64,000 nucleotides of DNA, from NCBI RefSeq assembly GCF_029227915.1, contig NC_079875.1, positions 4,588,001-4,652,000 of the forward strand, read 5' to 3'. This document shows, in pieces, positions 24,006 through 36,200 of this stretch. Every line of letters begins with the position of its first letter. Positions within the stretch are counted from its first letter, which is position 1. The notes under the pieces are model-generated. The model saw nothing but the letters and a program-made list of their open reading frames with translations. It did no database searches and had not been told where the DNA came from. This DNA comes from Hydractinia symbiolongicarpus (taxonomy: Eukaryota; Cnidaria; Hydrozoa; Anthoathecata; Hydractiniidae). The position numbers and the translations under genes were made by a program.

Positions 24006-24401
24006 TTACAGCTAATTTGATGAACTTTCGATTAGAGTATCAATTTTCCAATATAGCTAAATGTTTTTGACAGGGTTTTAAAGTTTGGTCTTCTGGTGAA
24101 ATGCAGTGTTTACCTACCAAAATTCTACCATTATGAATTTCGTCATTTATGAAGATGCGCGCATGATTTTTTGAAACTGGAAAGTTGTGTATTAACAATT
24201 TTTTCTTTAATTCTACCCTAAAAATTACTTCCAGTACTTTGTACAACACACAAAGCTACAGCCACGTTAAAGAATGGGGGATGTTTATCGCATTGAACCG
24301 CAAACACTGCACCACCAATAAATGATTACAATCATTATCAAGCATTACCACACATTACCCCTCCTAATAATATAGTAATGCGTTCCTCATAGTGTTGTTG
24401 C

Positions 24402-24837
24402 TAAGGGACCGTCAACAAACAGTTTTCGTCTCCGTTAACGACAAATTGGCCGTTAGGGGGGGGAGGGGTAATGCATTGTCTGTTAAAAATATAAAAATAA
24501 AAATGGAGAATTTCACTTTCTTCCCTTTTTTATATCTTTTAGGGAAAATATTCAACAAATTAAAAAATGTTTCTACAGTAAAAATCCACCATAATCTAGA
24601 ACCGGTTGTTAAAAAAATGGATCTTGTGTTCGTATGTTCGTAAGTCTCCACAAAGATTGTTCCGTTAGGCGCAGGGGGGGAGGGGGCAAAATTCTATTTA
24701 ACGGCAAATTTCCCGTTAACAGAGACGAAAACTAACGTAGGGGAAATGGCCTTGCCTTTAAGGGACAGGGGGAGGGGCAGAGTCTAGCTGCCAATTTGCC
24801 GTTAACGGAGACGAAAACTGTTTGTCGACGGCCCTTA
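24402..24837. mobile_element. 436-bp MITE with ~50-bp inverted repeats
   Basis: TAAGGGACCGTC..AACAAACAGTTTTCGTCTCCGTT at the left end returns inverted at 24784-24837, with a TA possibly duplicated at both borders. The interior repeats part of the terminal sequence (ACAGAGACGAAAACT near 24720) and has G-runs. No coding capacity. It sits a few hundred bases beyond the start of the THAP transposase gene. Confidence 0.75.
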
Positions 24838-25087
24838 ATACTATTAAAAATTAAATGTGAATATTACATTTTTTTGAAAAGAACAAAAATTAAACGAGAA
24901 GTCAAAGCATCTTGATCATCTCAATTTTTTTATGTCTTATTGTTTTTATATTTTTTTTGCTTTTGTTGCCGCTGAGGTTCCTGTTCTTGAAGAACTTAAA
25001 TTATAAATTGAACATGACATAAACTGAAAAGATATATAATTTATTTATTTGTCGTTTACCATATTATTATACATTTGTGGCGATGTA

Positions 25088-25330
25088 GCTTTTTTGGTTT
25101 AACTCTCACACATTGTGTGGGAGAGTGTTTCATTCCCCTTGGTGGAGATTCAATATGGACGCCTTATTGTTACCATAGCTCCAAGTTAATGTTACCATAG
25201 CCTTGAGTTAACCCAACCTTGTGAAGGAAATTGACAAGATGGCACACTGTGTGGGGTGTTGGATGTTACAGGGAGTTGTCTGGTAGAGCGCAATTGGGTC
25301 TGCGTAGCTCAAATGAGCTCTCATGTGATT
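25088..25330 (+). mobile_element. tRNA-derived SINE (plus strand)
   Basis: The second copy of the SINE at 10960-11245: head GGTTTAACTCTCACACATTG, decayed B box, body with ATGTTACCATAGC, TGTGTGGGGTGTTGGATGTT and GGGAGTTGTCTGGTAGAG. It is more decayed in the promoter boxes than the other copy. It is followed by a T-rich tail. Confidence 0.6.
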
Positions 25331-25504
25331 AATGCCTTTTTATTTTTATTTATAATTTATTACTTTTATTATTTTTATTTGTGCCTTTTTATTTTTGTTT
25401 TTATCTTGTTATGTTATCCTGTTGTCTGTTTAACAATAAAAAGACCCAAAGTTCTGTGAAAACACTTTACTTTATTATTGAATAAAATATTCATGAGTTA
25501 TTAA

Positions 25505-25705
25505 TTAATTATAACGTGTTATTGGGTCTAACATTTCTTCATCATGATTTTTTACAGGTAACAGCAAAGATCTTTTTAAGATTTGCTTTTTCCCGAACTT
25601 TTGCCGAACACTTTCCTCCATCTTGTTGAAATTATTCGAAAACAATTTTGCTGCGATAATTATATCTTTGGCTACCGAACTTTGCTTTTTTTTAACGCAG
25701 TTCAT
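25505..25705 (-). CDS. Hypothetical small protein, 66 aa
   Basis: An ATG-initiated frame rich in Lys (MNCVKKKQSSVAKDIIIAAK...), predicted helical, ending DEEMLDPITRYN. An AATAAA-type signal lies just downstream on the same strand (about 25470-25476), which would fit a short mRNA. I do not recognise the family, and it could equally be the last exon of a longer gene or a chance frame. It lies divergent from PIGZ, 860 bp away. Confidence 0.3.
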   Translation of the reverse strand: MNCVKKKQSSVAKDIIIAAKLFSNNFNKMEESVRQKFGKKQILKRSLLLPVKNHDEEMLDPITRYN

Positions 25706-26564
25706 GCTTAAAAATAGTTAAATCAGTTATAAAACAGTTATTGTAACACAAAATATGCTGTGTTTTCAGAATCACGTGTTGTTTTAAGTAAAGAAAGTAA
25801 ATTTTTTTAAGAGCTTCCCAACCATATATTTTTCAACAAACAAAAATTTTACTGAGGGGAGTGTCCGACAAAATGAAGTGGAAGGGTGAATTTTGGTGTA
25901 TAATTCTCTTTCTTCTTTTTATATTTTTTTTATGGAGATACAACCTATGAAGCTTCTAAATCGCGAGATTGTGTATTGAAGTGACAAAAAAACAACATAC
26001 AAACGTTTTTCATTCTAGAATAACGAGAAAATGTCCCTTTAAAAATTAAAAATCGCTGCATTTTGTTCTGAAATAAGAAGAAATGTTTTTTCAAAGCTTA
26101 GATTTCTTATGTTTTATAAAAATAGAGCAATGAAAGCTAAATTTTTAATAAAATATGTTTATTTAAAAAAAAGTATATAAATTTCAATAGCTTTTGTGGT
26201 TGTTAATGCTTTTAAACATAACCTACATGTTGCATGTGAGAACAAAAGGCTTCATCAAATAGTATTTTTATGGTTCATGAATGATAATGACATTAGAAAT
26301 CGATTAATCTAAGCAAAAGATACATGGCCATTCCTTATGTTGACATGAGGTCATTACAAGTTACATTTAAAAGGTACTAAAAACGAAGTATGTCAACTTT
26401 AAAGCTCTGTTCCAAGGTTTACAAATGGTTTAAATGTATATAATTGATAGTATGTGTCATAAATGAAATATACATAAATGCAGTAAAAGTTTAGGTGCTG
26501 AAATAAAATATAAAGAAGTGCTGTTATTTTTTACTTGTATTCCAAAGAACATTTATATATAGCA
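25706..26564. other. Intergenic / PIGZ upstream region
   Basis: AT-rich, with no conserved frame or clear repeat. Presumably contains the PIGZ promoter and 5' UTR. Confidence 0.4.
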
Positions 26565-28813
26565 ATGGTCAATAAACTGAAAGTTATCAACTTAACTTTA
26601 TATATTGTTCGAATATATGTGGTTTTTGTTATACCGCCTGGTTATATCCACCCTGATGAACATTTTCAATCAACAGAGATTGCAGCTAATGATATTCTTA
26701 AATTAAAAGCAGTAAGAACATGGGAATGGAATAATACTTATCCAGTTCGAAATGTTTTATTTCCATATATAACAGCTGGTTTGCCATTTTGGCTGTTGGA
26801 TTTAGCAAAAGTGTTTTTAGACATACAGCTTTCTACATACATATTGATTTTCCTGCCACGTTGTGTTATGCTTATTTTTATTCACATGGTTGAAGGAATG
26901 GCTGTCAAAATGCTTGAATTAGGGAAGACAAGAAGATGTACACATGAGCTATTTTTATTCGTGTTTAGAACATCGTACATATCTATAGTTTTTTTAAATC
27001 GACTATTTTCAAATTCCTGTGAGACATTCTTGTTTACAGCATTTTTATATCTTATGTTCAAAAAATTAAAATGTGCTACTAAATCAATTTTCTTGGACTT
27101 TGGAATTGGTTTAATATTATCATTTGGATTCTTTGTACGAGCTTCTTTTTTAATGTTTGCATTTTATCCTTTATTTCATGTTTTCATTGTAATGGTGGTG
27201 AAGCTACCACTATTGAAATTTTTCACAAAGGGATTGAAAATGGCAATTTCAACCATGATTGGATTTATTGTTGGTGCTTTTGTAAACATTATGATGGACT
27301 CATATTACTTTTCAGATCAAAAAATGTTTTTACTCCAAGTGACGCCATGGAATTCTATTAAATATAACACCAACAAAGAATCTCTTAAGGAGCATGGCAT
27401 ACATCCAAGATACTTGCATTTGATTGTTAATATGTTTTTACTGTATGGCCCTATGTATGCGGCATTTCTGTTAACAGTCAGTCGATTACTTTTCTCTTGT
27501 ATGAAATATCGCAATGTAAAAACAGAGAATATAAGTCAAGAAATTCAAATTTTCATGTCAGGCTCATCTATAATACCAGTCCTGTTTCTCTCTGCTATAC
27601 CACATCAAGAACCTAGATTTCTTCTTCCAGTGATTGTTCCAATGACATTCTTGTTTGTCTGTACCATAAACAAACAATTTTATGTTTCATTTTTCTCTGT
27701 TTGGATTGTGTTTAATCTTCTTGGTGTTGCATGGTTTGGATTTTTACATCAAGCTGGTGTAACTCCAGTAATATCTATTCTGAACAAGCAGCTGCAATAC
27801 CCTGATGGTAAAATACATCAAATAATATTTTGGAAAACATACATGCCACCTAATCACTTGTTTGGCTTGTCTATGGACAGAAAAGATGTGACTATTTTAG
27901 ATTTTAGTGGTGCACCATTTTCAGATGTTATTATTCATTTAAATAGCAAAGATAAAGTAAATATTTCCAGAGATGAGGTAAGCAAAATTCAATTATCTTT
28001 TATTATTTTGCTTTTTTTAGTAAAGGCCAGGATGCACTTGTATAATATCATTAAATATATTCTATAATACAGTTATAATATTTCTACAATATACTTATAA
28101 TTTGTTAAAATATCGTTATAATTTCATTTAATTTCATAACATTGTTGCCACAATAACGCTAGCAGTTAATAGATCTATTGTCACACAAACAAAAGGCATT
28201 CGAAACCAAATCACAAACAATATTATTAAAATCAAACTCGTTTGATTTTATTCAAATATTATAGCCATGCAGCAAATTATGAGGTTATGACGCACATGCC
28301 AGGTGTTGAAATTATACATATTATAGCTATATTATAAGAAATTATAACTCTATTTTAAACATATTTTAAGAAATTATATTGATATTTTATAAGTTATATT
28401 TCAGTGATATTGTACAAGTATATCAGGCCCTTAAAAGTTAAAAAATAGAAAAAAACAGTATAATATTTCGTTTTTAACTTCAGATGCTTTGAGATTGAAT
28501 GCAGCTATAGTGATGCAATATTATGTCAGGCTAATGTTGGATTATATTACTATTGTTTTTTTTTTTTTTTTTTCTGTTTTAGACTTTTTGGTTTGTGGTG
28601 CCAAATTTGCTTGGAAAGGATTTACATAATCGTAAAACTTTTAAATGGAAATTGAAGGCTCAAGTATTTCCTCATGTATCCGCAGAAAACCTGCCTGTAT
28701 CAGAAGTGAAAGAATTTATACAGAATATCTCTTTTAGTACGACACTTGATGAAGTTTTAATGTTTTTGAAAGACATATTTTCATTAAATTTGTATGTAAA
28801 TAGTGCAGCTTAA
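26565..28813 (+). CDS. PIGZ: GPI mannosyltransferase 4 (PIG-Z/SMP3 family)
   Basis: An ER membrane enzyme that adds the fourth mannose to the GPI-anchor precursor from dolichol-phosphate mannose. Exon 1 is 26565-27977 and exon 2 is 28583-28813, joined in phase 0 (GAG|gtaagc ... ttttag|ACT), giving 547 aa against about 579 in human. Near the N terminus PPGYIHPDEHFQSTE is the luminal HPDE motif of the GT22 family; NDILKLKAVRTWEWN and RNVLFPYITAGLPFW follow as in PIG-Z. Later LSAIPHQEPRFLLPVIVP is the conserved HQEPRFLxP block. Many hydrophobic segments fit a multi-pass ER protein. The open frame extends ten codons further 5', but 26565 is the first in-frame ATG. Read-through of the intron would give a short alternative tail ending at 28067. 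Confidence 0.9.
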
Positions 28814-28866
28814 ATATTTTTGCCATGTTGTTGCAATGTAAAAGTAATTTTGTAGGACAATGTTGT

Positions 28867-28872
28867 AATAAA
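28867..28872 (+). terminator. Poly(A) signal AATAAA of PIGZ
   Basis: AATAAA lies 54 nt beyond the PIGZ stop codon, a normal distance for a compact 3' UTR. Confidence 0.5.
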
Positions 28873-30219
28873 TTGAAGAAAGTATGCATTAAATTACCAA
28901 CATTTAAAGATTGTCTACAACCATGTAATACACGTTATTCTTTATAACAAGTTAAACGTTTAGCTAAAATGTAAACAAAAACAAATAGAGGAAACAAACT
29001 TTCGTATACTTGGGCACTGAAAAATGTGAAATTAAATTTCAAGTTTTATACTAGTTGATCTTATTTTTCAATGTCAAGAAACTTCTTAATAGAACTTTAG
29101 AATGTTTTCATTGCGTTCGAAAAACTGTAGCTAACTGGAATTCTTTTTCTTCAGGTATTCAAATATTTACTGTTTTTCAGAGAATATGATTTCTACATAA
29201 ACATATGGTATTGTATTCTTTTATTCTCATGACCTTAAAACGTAGATCAATTTTGGCATTTATTATGTTTTTATCAAGCTACCAGGCACTAGATGGGACG
29301 AATCATTCATCCATCATGTTAAAAAACAACATCCTTGGTCCTTCCAACATTTTTAAATATCATTTGTTTTTGTTAACCCCATTTTAGAATTGGTAGCTAG
29401 TCTATATTAAAACCCACAAATGCAAAAAAATTTGAAAGGAAAGCCATGCTGATGTGAGCAATAATTACCGCTTTTTAGGGGTTTTAATCTCTAAGTCTGT
29501 TGTGGACATTGACAAGTGAATTTAAATTCCAATTTACTGAATTTATTATAGAAATAGACTATGTATTTAATTGTGTGGACAAACCTTAACATTGTCTGAA
29601 TTTGTGTTTTGGAGGATTGCGGACACTATAAATATTGTTATTGTAGATATTATTTCGGTTTGTCTGTTCAGTATTCATATTACTGTGGAAAGTTTATCAT
29701 TTCTTGAACATGATACTTTAGTAGGCGACGTTTCGGGCGATCCTTCTCCCATCATTGGGCAAAGTAAATTGATGTTGCGCATGTATTTATATAATTGCAG
29801 AGGATCGAAATTCATAAAAATTAACCAATCAGAAACGAGCTGATAATTACAGTTAATTACGGTAATTAACATTTTCGGACCTAGATGTAGGTAACTACTT
29901 CTTCTGTAGGGCTGGTAACCAAATCTCAGGAAGTTGATACAAGATGCTTTTTATGTGTTTGTTACGTTCTAGACTGTTGATGGTTTCTTTAATCTTCCTG
30001 GCCGTTGTTTTAGATTCTCTATCAATGATTTTCTTCTCATCCCAATTAAACTGATGACTTCTGCTCCAGCTGTGGTCCGCAATTTCGTTTTCGGTGTTGA
30101 AAAAGTTCTCCCTTGAAACTTTGAAAAATCATTTATTGTTTTTTCATTTTTTAATTCAACATATCCTTTCTTAGAGAGTATGTAAATTATTTGCTGTATT
30201 TTAATAACTCCTGGCAAAC
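28873..30219. other. Intergenic between PIGZ and NPHP1
   Basis: No gene recognised. A segment near 29716-29760 (GGCGACGTTTCGGGCGATCC) resembles sequence common in dispersed repeats. A minus-strand frame at 29969-30217 opposite the NPHP1 start has no ATG and no known similarity. Confidence 0.4.
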
Positions 30220-33200
30220 ATGAGCATGAGATTGAAATCTGGAAGAATTTCGAAGATTCAAAGAGAAATTGATCAAGTGAAATTCAAGGTAAGAAAGTAA
30301 AATTTCTTATACTAGTCATCAGATTGTGTATTTATATTTAATCAATGGTTCTGATTTTTTTATATAAAATGATTTTAAAGATTGACGATCTTTGTGAAAA
30401 TGAATTGCCATCTCTTGGTCCAGCTTCACCTGACAGATTAAATGTTTACAAAAGGTACATATTTCTGTTGTTGAGTAAGTTTTTTTTTGCGTATAATTTA
30501 TGTTTATTTTAATAGACAGAGATAAGAGTTACAACAGCTAAAATTCAGGTTTTTGTTTTTCCAGTGTATTCACACAATCAGGTTTTCACACATCTTAATT
30601 GAATGTATCACTAAATTAATTAGCAATCAATTTCTTATTTTTAATTTACGTCAACCATGTTTCTTGAAACCTTATTTTCCTATTTTTTCTATTATTTTGA
30701 TTGCTACCATGTGTGTATTTACTTTGGTATGGGTGATATCATTAAAAATATTCTAATTTAGAGCTAGTTATTTAAAAGAAGATTTACTATCATTAAGTGC
30801 GAAATTAGAAGAGCTTTCTGTGGTATGTTTTATTTTATTTAAAGGACAATGTACTATTTTAGTTTTTGTTAAAGGCACTTCTATATCCTGCTGATTAATC
30901 TCCTCTCCTCCCACAGTGTTTAACATTCTCCTTAATCTTTCTTAGCATAAAGTAAAACTAAGTTTAAAGTGAAGGTTTTTGGTCATCACTTTAATGACTG
31001 GTATGAAAGAATCTGATGAATGGTTAATGACTTATTTAACTTTTTGAGTAATACTAACCATACTAAAAACATAAAAAACAAATTTACATAACACACAATT
31101 TAAAAGTTGCTCACCTAAAACGATCTTTTCATTTTGGTTCACATAAACAATGATTGGGATTTGTTTAATTCAATAATATCTCAGAGTTCTTGTTAAATTT
31201 TAGACTAATGAAAAAGTACCTACACAAGTATTTGAAGAACAAAAAAGACAAGAAACAAAACGTGTTAATAATCTGCAGGTAACTTTTTCTTCTCGTTTTT
31301 ACGCAATTTAAACTGGAATTTAAAATAATTGTTGTTAAGCTTTAAGGCTACACATGTTAATTTCTGACAGTTCAGTTACGAAACTGTTTTTTTAGTACAG
31401 TAGAGTAGAGTTTTAAATCTGTTTCTTTTGTCTAGAAAAAATTGAATACAATAACTGATCAACTCGAACCTGATGATGTAGAGGAAGATTATTTTAAGTA
31501 TGTCTATTTGTTTCGTTTTACCATGCTGTTTGGGTGACCCTCCCAAAGCATTATCTTTAAAAAGTAAGAAAATGTGTGAAGAAAGACTTATCCATGGAAG
31601 TATAGATTTTTCACAGTTTAATTTAAACACAATGTACTGAAATTTTTTAATATTGCTTTTAAAATATCAGATTTATCCCTTCTCTGCAACGTTCTCCCTT
31701 TTAAATGAATCCTTGTAATAAATAATTATTATTTAACCGTGATATTTATGCTATTGCATAGAGAACATCCAAAATTTGATCAGGACTTCCTTTCTGTAGT
31801 ATATCTTATATTTAAGGCAATTTTAGTCAGTGTTAAATAAGCACGAAAAGAGTTTGTCAAAATAGACTTGATGAAAATGATTGACTACTAAATTAAGTGG
31901 TAACGTTGACAGTTTCAAAAAAACAAGGAAACAAATTTTATGTTAAATGTTTTGACGTCTACAGAAGCGTAGTGGAAAGTGTTTAACTATTTTGCAAAAA
32001 AATATTGTGTTGTGATGGCTATTTGAATACTTATGTATATCTATAAAATGAAATGTAAACATATAATTATGTTTCATTTTGTTGTCAGGAAATTTGATGT
32101 AATGGAGAAACAAAAATCGTAAGTTTACGATTTTGCAACTTTAAATTAGTAATTTTTTTTATAGTTTAAATTTAATAAAAATATACTATTTTAATAAAGT
32201 GTGACAAAACAGGTTTCAAGCGAAATGTTTTCAGAACCATTCTTGCTGCTATCCCATATTTTTTGCATGACCGATGACTAGTGATGGTACCTGGTGTGGT
32301 CATTATGTTACTCATGGTGATTCTAGGTGTGGTTAAACCATAATCTTCCGGCATCAGATTCCATAGTATCGAGAAGTTAAAAAAGAACTCTTCTCGGGAT
32401 TCCTGCCCACTTGTTTATTTACCTACTATTGATTGATCAAGACTCGGTTTGGTTGATAAATCTTGGTATTCAGTGGGGTTGTTGTATTTTATTTATATCA
32501 CTGATACTTGTTAATGATTCTCAGTTTAGTTTATTGCACCAGTGATTAAAAAAAGCTCTCGATGTGGTTAATATGTGTATGTTACTCACTTTTGATGATA
32601 CCCAATATGGTTGATGTTTTCATTTTTACATCATTGATTGTTGTTGGTGATATTTGGTTGATATTCATTATTATTCCACCAGTGCATAAGAAAAGGTTCC
32701 ACACCGGCGATTGAGAATGTGACCTCACCATGTAGTTAGTATTTTTGTACCAAGCATAGTTGATGGTAGTATCCAGTGCAGTTGATGTTTTCATTTTTTC
32801 TATTGATTGTTGTTGGTGATATTTGGTTGATATTCATTTTTATTCCACCGGTGCATAAGAAAAGGTTCCACACCGGCGATTGAGAATGTGACCTCACCAT
32901 GTAGTTAGTATTTTTGTACCAAGCATAGTTGATGGTAGTATCCAGTGCAGTTGATGTTTTCATTTTTACTATTGATTGTTGTTGGTGATATTTGGTTGAT
33001 ATTCATTTTTATTCCACCGGTGCATAAGAAAAGGTTCCACACCGGCGATTGAGAATGTGACCTCACCATGTAGTTAGTATTTTTGTACCAAGCATAGTTG
33101 ATGGTAGTATCCAGTGTGGTTGATGATTTCATTTTTACCATTGATTCTTGTTGGTGATACTTGGTTAATATTCATTTTATTGTACCAGTGATTAAGAAAA

Positions 33201-36200
33201 GGTTCCACACCGGCGATTGAGAATGTGACCTCACCATGTAGTTAGTATTCAGTGCGGTTGATTTTTTAAATTTTACATTACTAATGTACCCAATGTGGGT
33301 GATGTTAATTTTGATGACTATATTGATTACATTACTAAAAATAGTTTTACAGTTAATAGTTATATTATTTTTATTTTAATTTTATGTAAATACTCAATAT
33401 TAAATAGAATTAAAATTAATTTATAATCATATTACTAATTTTATTAATCATAGAATTTTAAAAACACCAGATAAACTGATTGATGAAAACATGATATTCA
33501 AAGAAGTGTAAGATATAAAATTTGCGTGGATTACTTTATTCTTGTCCTCTTACTGTAGCTCTATGTTCGGTGTGGAAATGTTTAATAGTAGTACTGCAAC
33601 CAACAATTTTGTTTAAGCTAGTGATATTCAGGGTTGTTATTCTTTAAGAGTGTTCAATATATTTTGTTATTTTGCAGAAAAATGCAACATGAGGATGCTG
33701 GTAAGGATGAAGATGACTTTGTTACTGAGGATGATGATGACGATGACGATGATGATGATGAAGAATATGAAGATGACGAAGACAGGGATGATGAAGAAGA
33801 GAGTCTAGAAGATAAAGATAATGAGTATGTCAACAAGCTTTTATAGGTTCTGTCAATCTCCTTATGAAAAGGTTTTTACAAACTGACACTTACGTCTATA
33901 TATAACATCTAAGAATGCATTTGTATAATAGTTTCATCGATAATCAAATTATTTTAGTGATGAAGAGGATGACGAAGATGATGAAGAAGTTGTAAGAAAT
34001 AAATTCAGTTTCTTTGCAGCAGTTTTTGTGTCAGTGTAGTGCTTAAAGCAATAAAAAAAAATAAAACACAGAGGAGTTTTAGAGGCTTATGATATATTTA
34101 TATTATGTTATAAAAAATATAATTTGCTTTTATATTCAATAAATAATTTTTGTAAAAATACCCAGACCGTAATGAATATACTGAATATGTTTCTGAAACA
34201 TTACAGTATCCTTAATATCATGTAATTTTTGTCCGTTAGGTTCACACTGTTGAAGCTCTCACTAATTTCAAAGCTGAGCAGGATGGTGATCTTTCATTTA
34301 AAACGCATGACGTTATCCAAATTGTGGACGCAAGGTATTTTTATTCAATTTGTATGTTTTACTGAACTCTTGTTTTGTTTTCGATGGCTTTTTAACCAAT
34401 GCTAGAATTTAATTTACTTGTATCCTTTTCCGTTCATTGCTTTTACGCAAAGTAACGTGATAAACGGATTATATCTCCTCCTCCTAAATAAAATTACTCT
34501 AACTGAGGATCTCGTAAGAGAGCCTTATTAATATTTGCATTAAGCTATCATATTTTTTATTTTATTTAGTGAAGATGGTTGGTGGACTGGGATAGATAAA
34601 CATGGTAATAGAGGACTGGTACCAAGCACTCTTGTCAAGGTTTGTAGGCGGGTTTTTTTTCGGTTGTATATTGTAGAAAAACAAACCTATGTCTGCTGAA
34701 AAGAAACACCAAAAATTCATGAAATTTTACCCCAAATGAAGAAGGAACACAATTTCCTCACACATCAAAAGGAATGAACCGTTGTCGGCAACATCATAAA
34801 AATAGATCATTAAGCGTTCCTGTAGAAGTGATTTCAGAGGAAAAGGTTATCCCTGTGATATTATTCGCGAACCATAAAAGACATAGATTCATGATCGGAT
34901 CAGGAATAACACTTTTTTTTAACATCACCCTACTTTTACTTTCCAAATGACCATCGCAGAAATAAATATATGCAGAATTATACTAAAAATTTTACCAACA
35001 AAGTATTAAATTTTTTTTAGATTATTGAGAGGAAAGTAAAAGGTATGTTATACTACTTTAGTGTTTTGATTTTTCATTTAAGTGTGAACAAACTTTTGCG
35101 AATAAATAAAATGTGGCTTAAAAAGTAAAATTCTGATTCAATTTCAGATTTTGGGATTTTTTTAGAATAGGCCTAAATAGAACCAAATAAAGTTAATTGT
35201 ATCGTGCAGTTAGAATAAGATCACCATCATGACAGGAGAGGCTTTTATGAAATTCATTACTTTTTATAGTGTGAGAGATCACAGTTCTTATGCTACAGGC
35301 ACCCTGAATAAGATTTTTTAAAAATAATGAAAACTTTCGCGATTTGGAATGTTCCAGAATGAGAAAAGTCGTAATTCTGCCTTATCTTGCACAATGGAGA
35401 ATAATAATATTTTTTTTAGTGAAACATAGAATATATATATTACCTTCATTTTTTTAGACAAACCGCCATTAGAAAAGAAAAGAAGGTAAGTAAAGCCTGA
35501 TTTGACTTCATCTAACGTGGCTGAAATTGATTCGTCATTAATGTCACGAGTTAATGTTGAGCGATTAGAAGTAACTATAATCCTGGACAATAAGTAGCCA
35601 GTCACCAAAATCTCACTAAGTTGCTGGTCAGCAAAATCTCACTAAGTAGCCAGTCAGCAAAGTCTCACTAAGTTGCTAGTCAGCAAAATCTCACTAAGTA
35701 GTAGCCAGTCAGCAAAATCACCTGTTAAATTTTAATGTGTTTTCTCTTGTTTCAGTGGTAAAGAATTGTGGGAAGCTTTAAAAGACGCGCCTTCTAAGGT
35801 AGGTTTTATAACTGAGGAGACTTTGAAAATGTACGTTCGCAGTAACATTGTGTTTCATATAGGTGAAGAGCGATCTAAAAATGCGCAGGTACAGGGTATG
35901 CCAAAAGCTAATTTGAGGGGACAAGGGGAAGGGGTGGTGGAGCCGAAAAAGGGCAAATTTTTGGGCGAACGTACTTTAATAGTGTCCCTTAACTTAATAT
36001 CGTTGAGGGGAATGATTCTTGCCAAGAAATACTGACGAAATTTTGTCGATAGACGAAATTCCAAAGAATGATTTTCTTCAATTTTTCTTCTATTTATTGT
36101 CAATAAATAATTTCTGAGACGAAATTAAATTGTTTTAATTTTATTGAGGAACCTTTGACACAGGAAAACTAATTAAAGTAAAAGAATGAATTAAATTAAA

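Noticed and set aside
26535-26564. N-terminal extension of PIGZ by ten codons
   Set aside because: The open frame is there, but it begins with TTG and contains no ATG; 26565 is the first ATG and fits the family.
29969-30217. Minus-strand gene sharing a bidirectional promoter with NPHP1
   Set aside because: The 82-codon frame ends 3 bp from the NPHP1 ATG but has no ATG at its start and no recognisable family; kept only as a note.
32582-33141. Three overlapping minus-strand frames with nearly the same peptide
   Set aside because: Produced by the 169-bp satellite units; no start context, splice pattern or conservation of a protein family.
33654-33836. Serine-rich minus-strand frame
   Set aside because: Antisense shadow of the Asp/Glu-coding NPHP1 exon at 33678-33824.
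35766-36035. Longer version of the NPHP1 exon at 35756
   Set aside because: Read-through past a good GTAGGT donor at 35799; the next homologous block starts cleanly at the acceptor before 36968.
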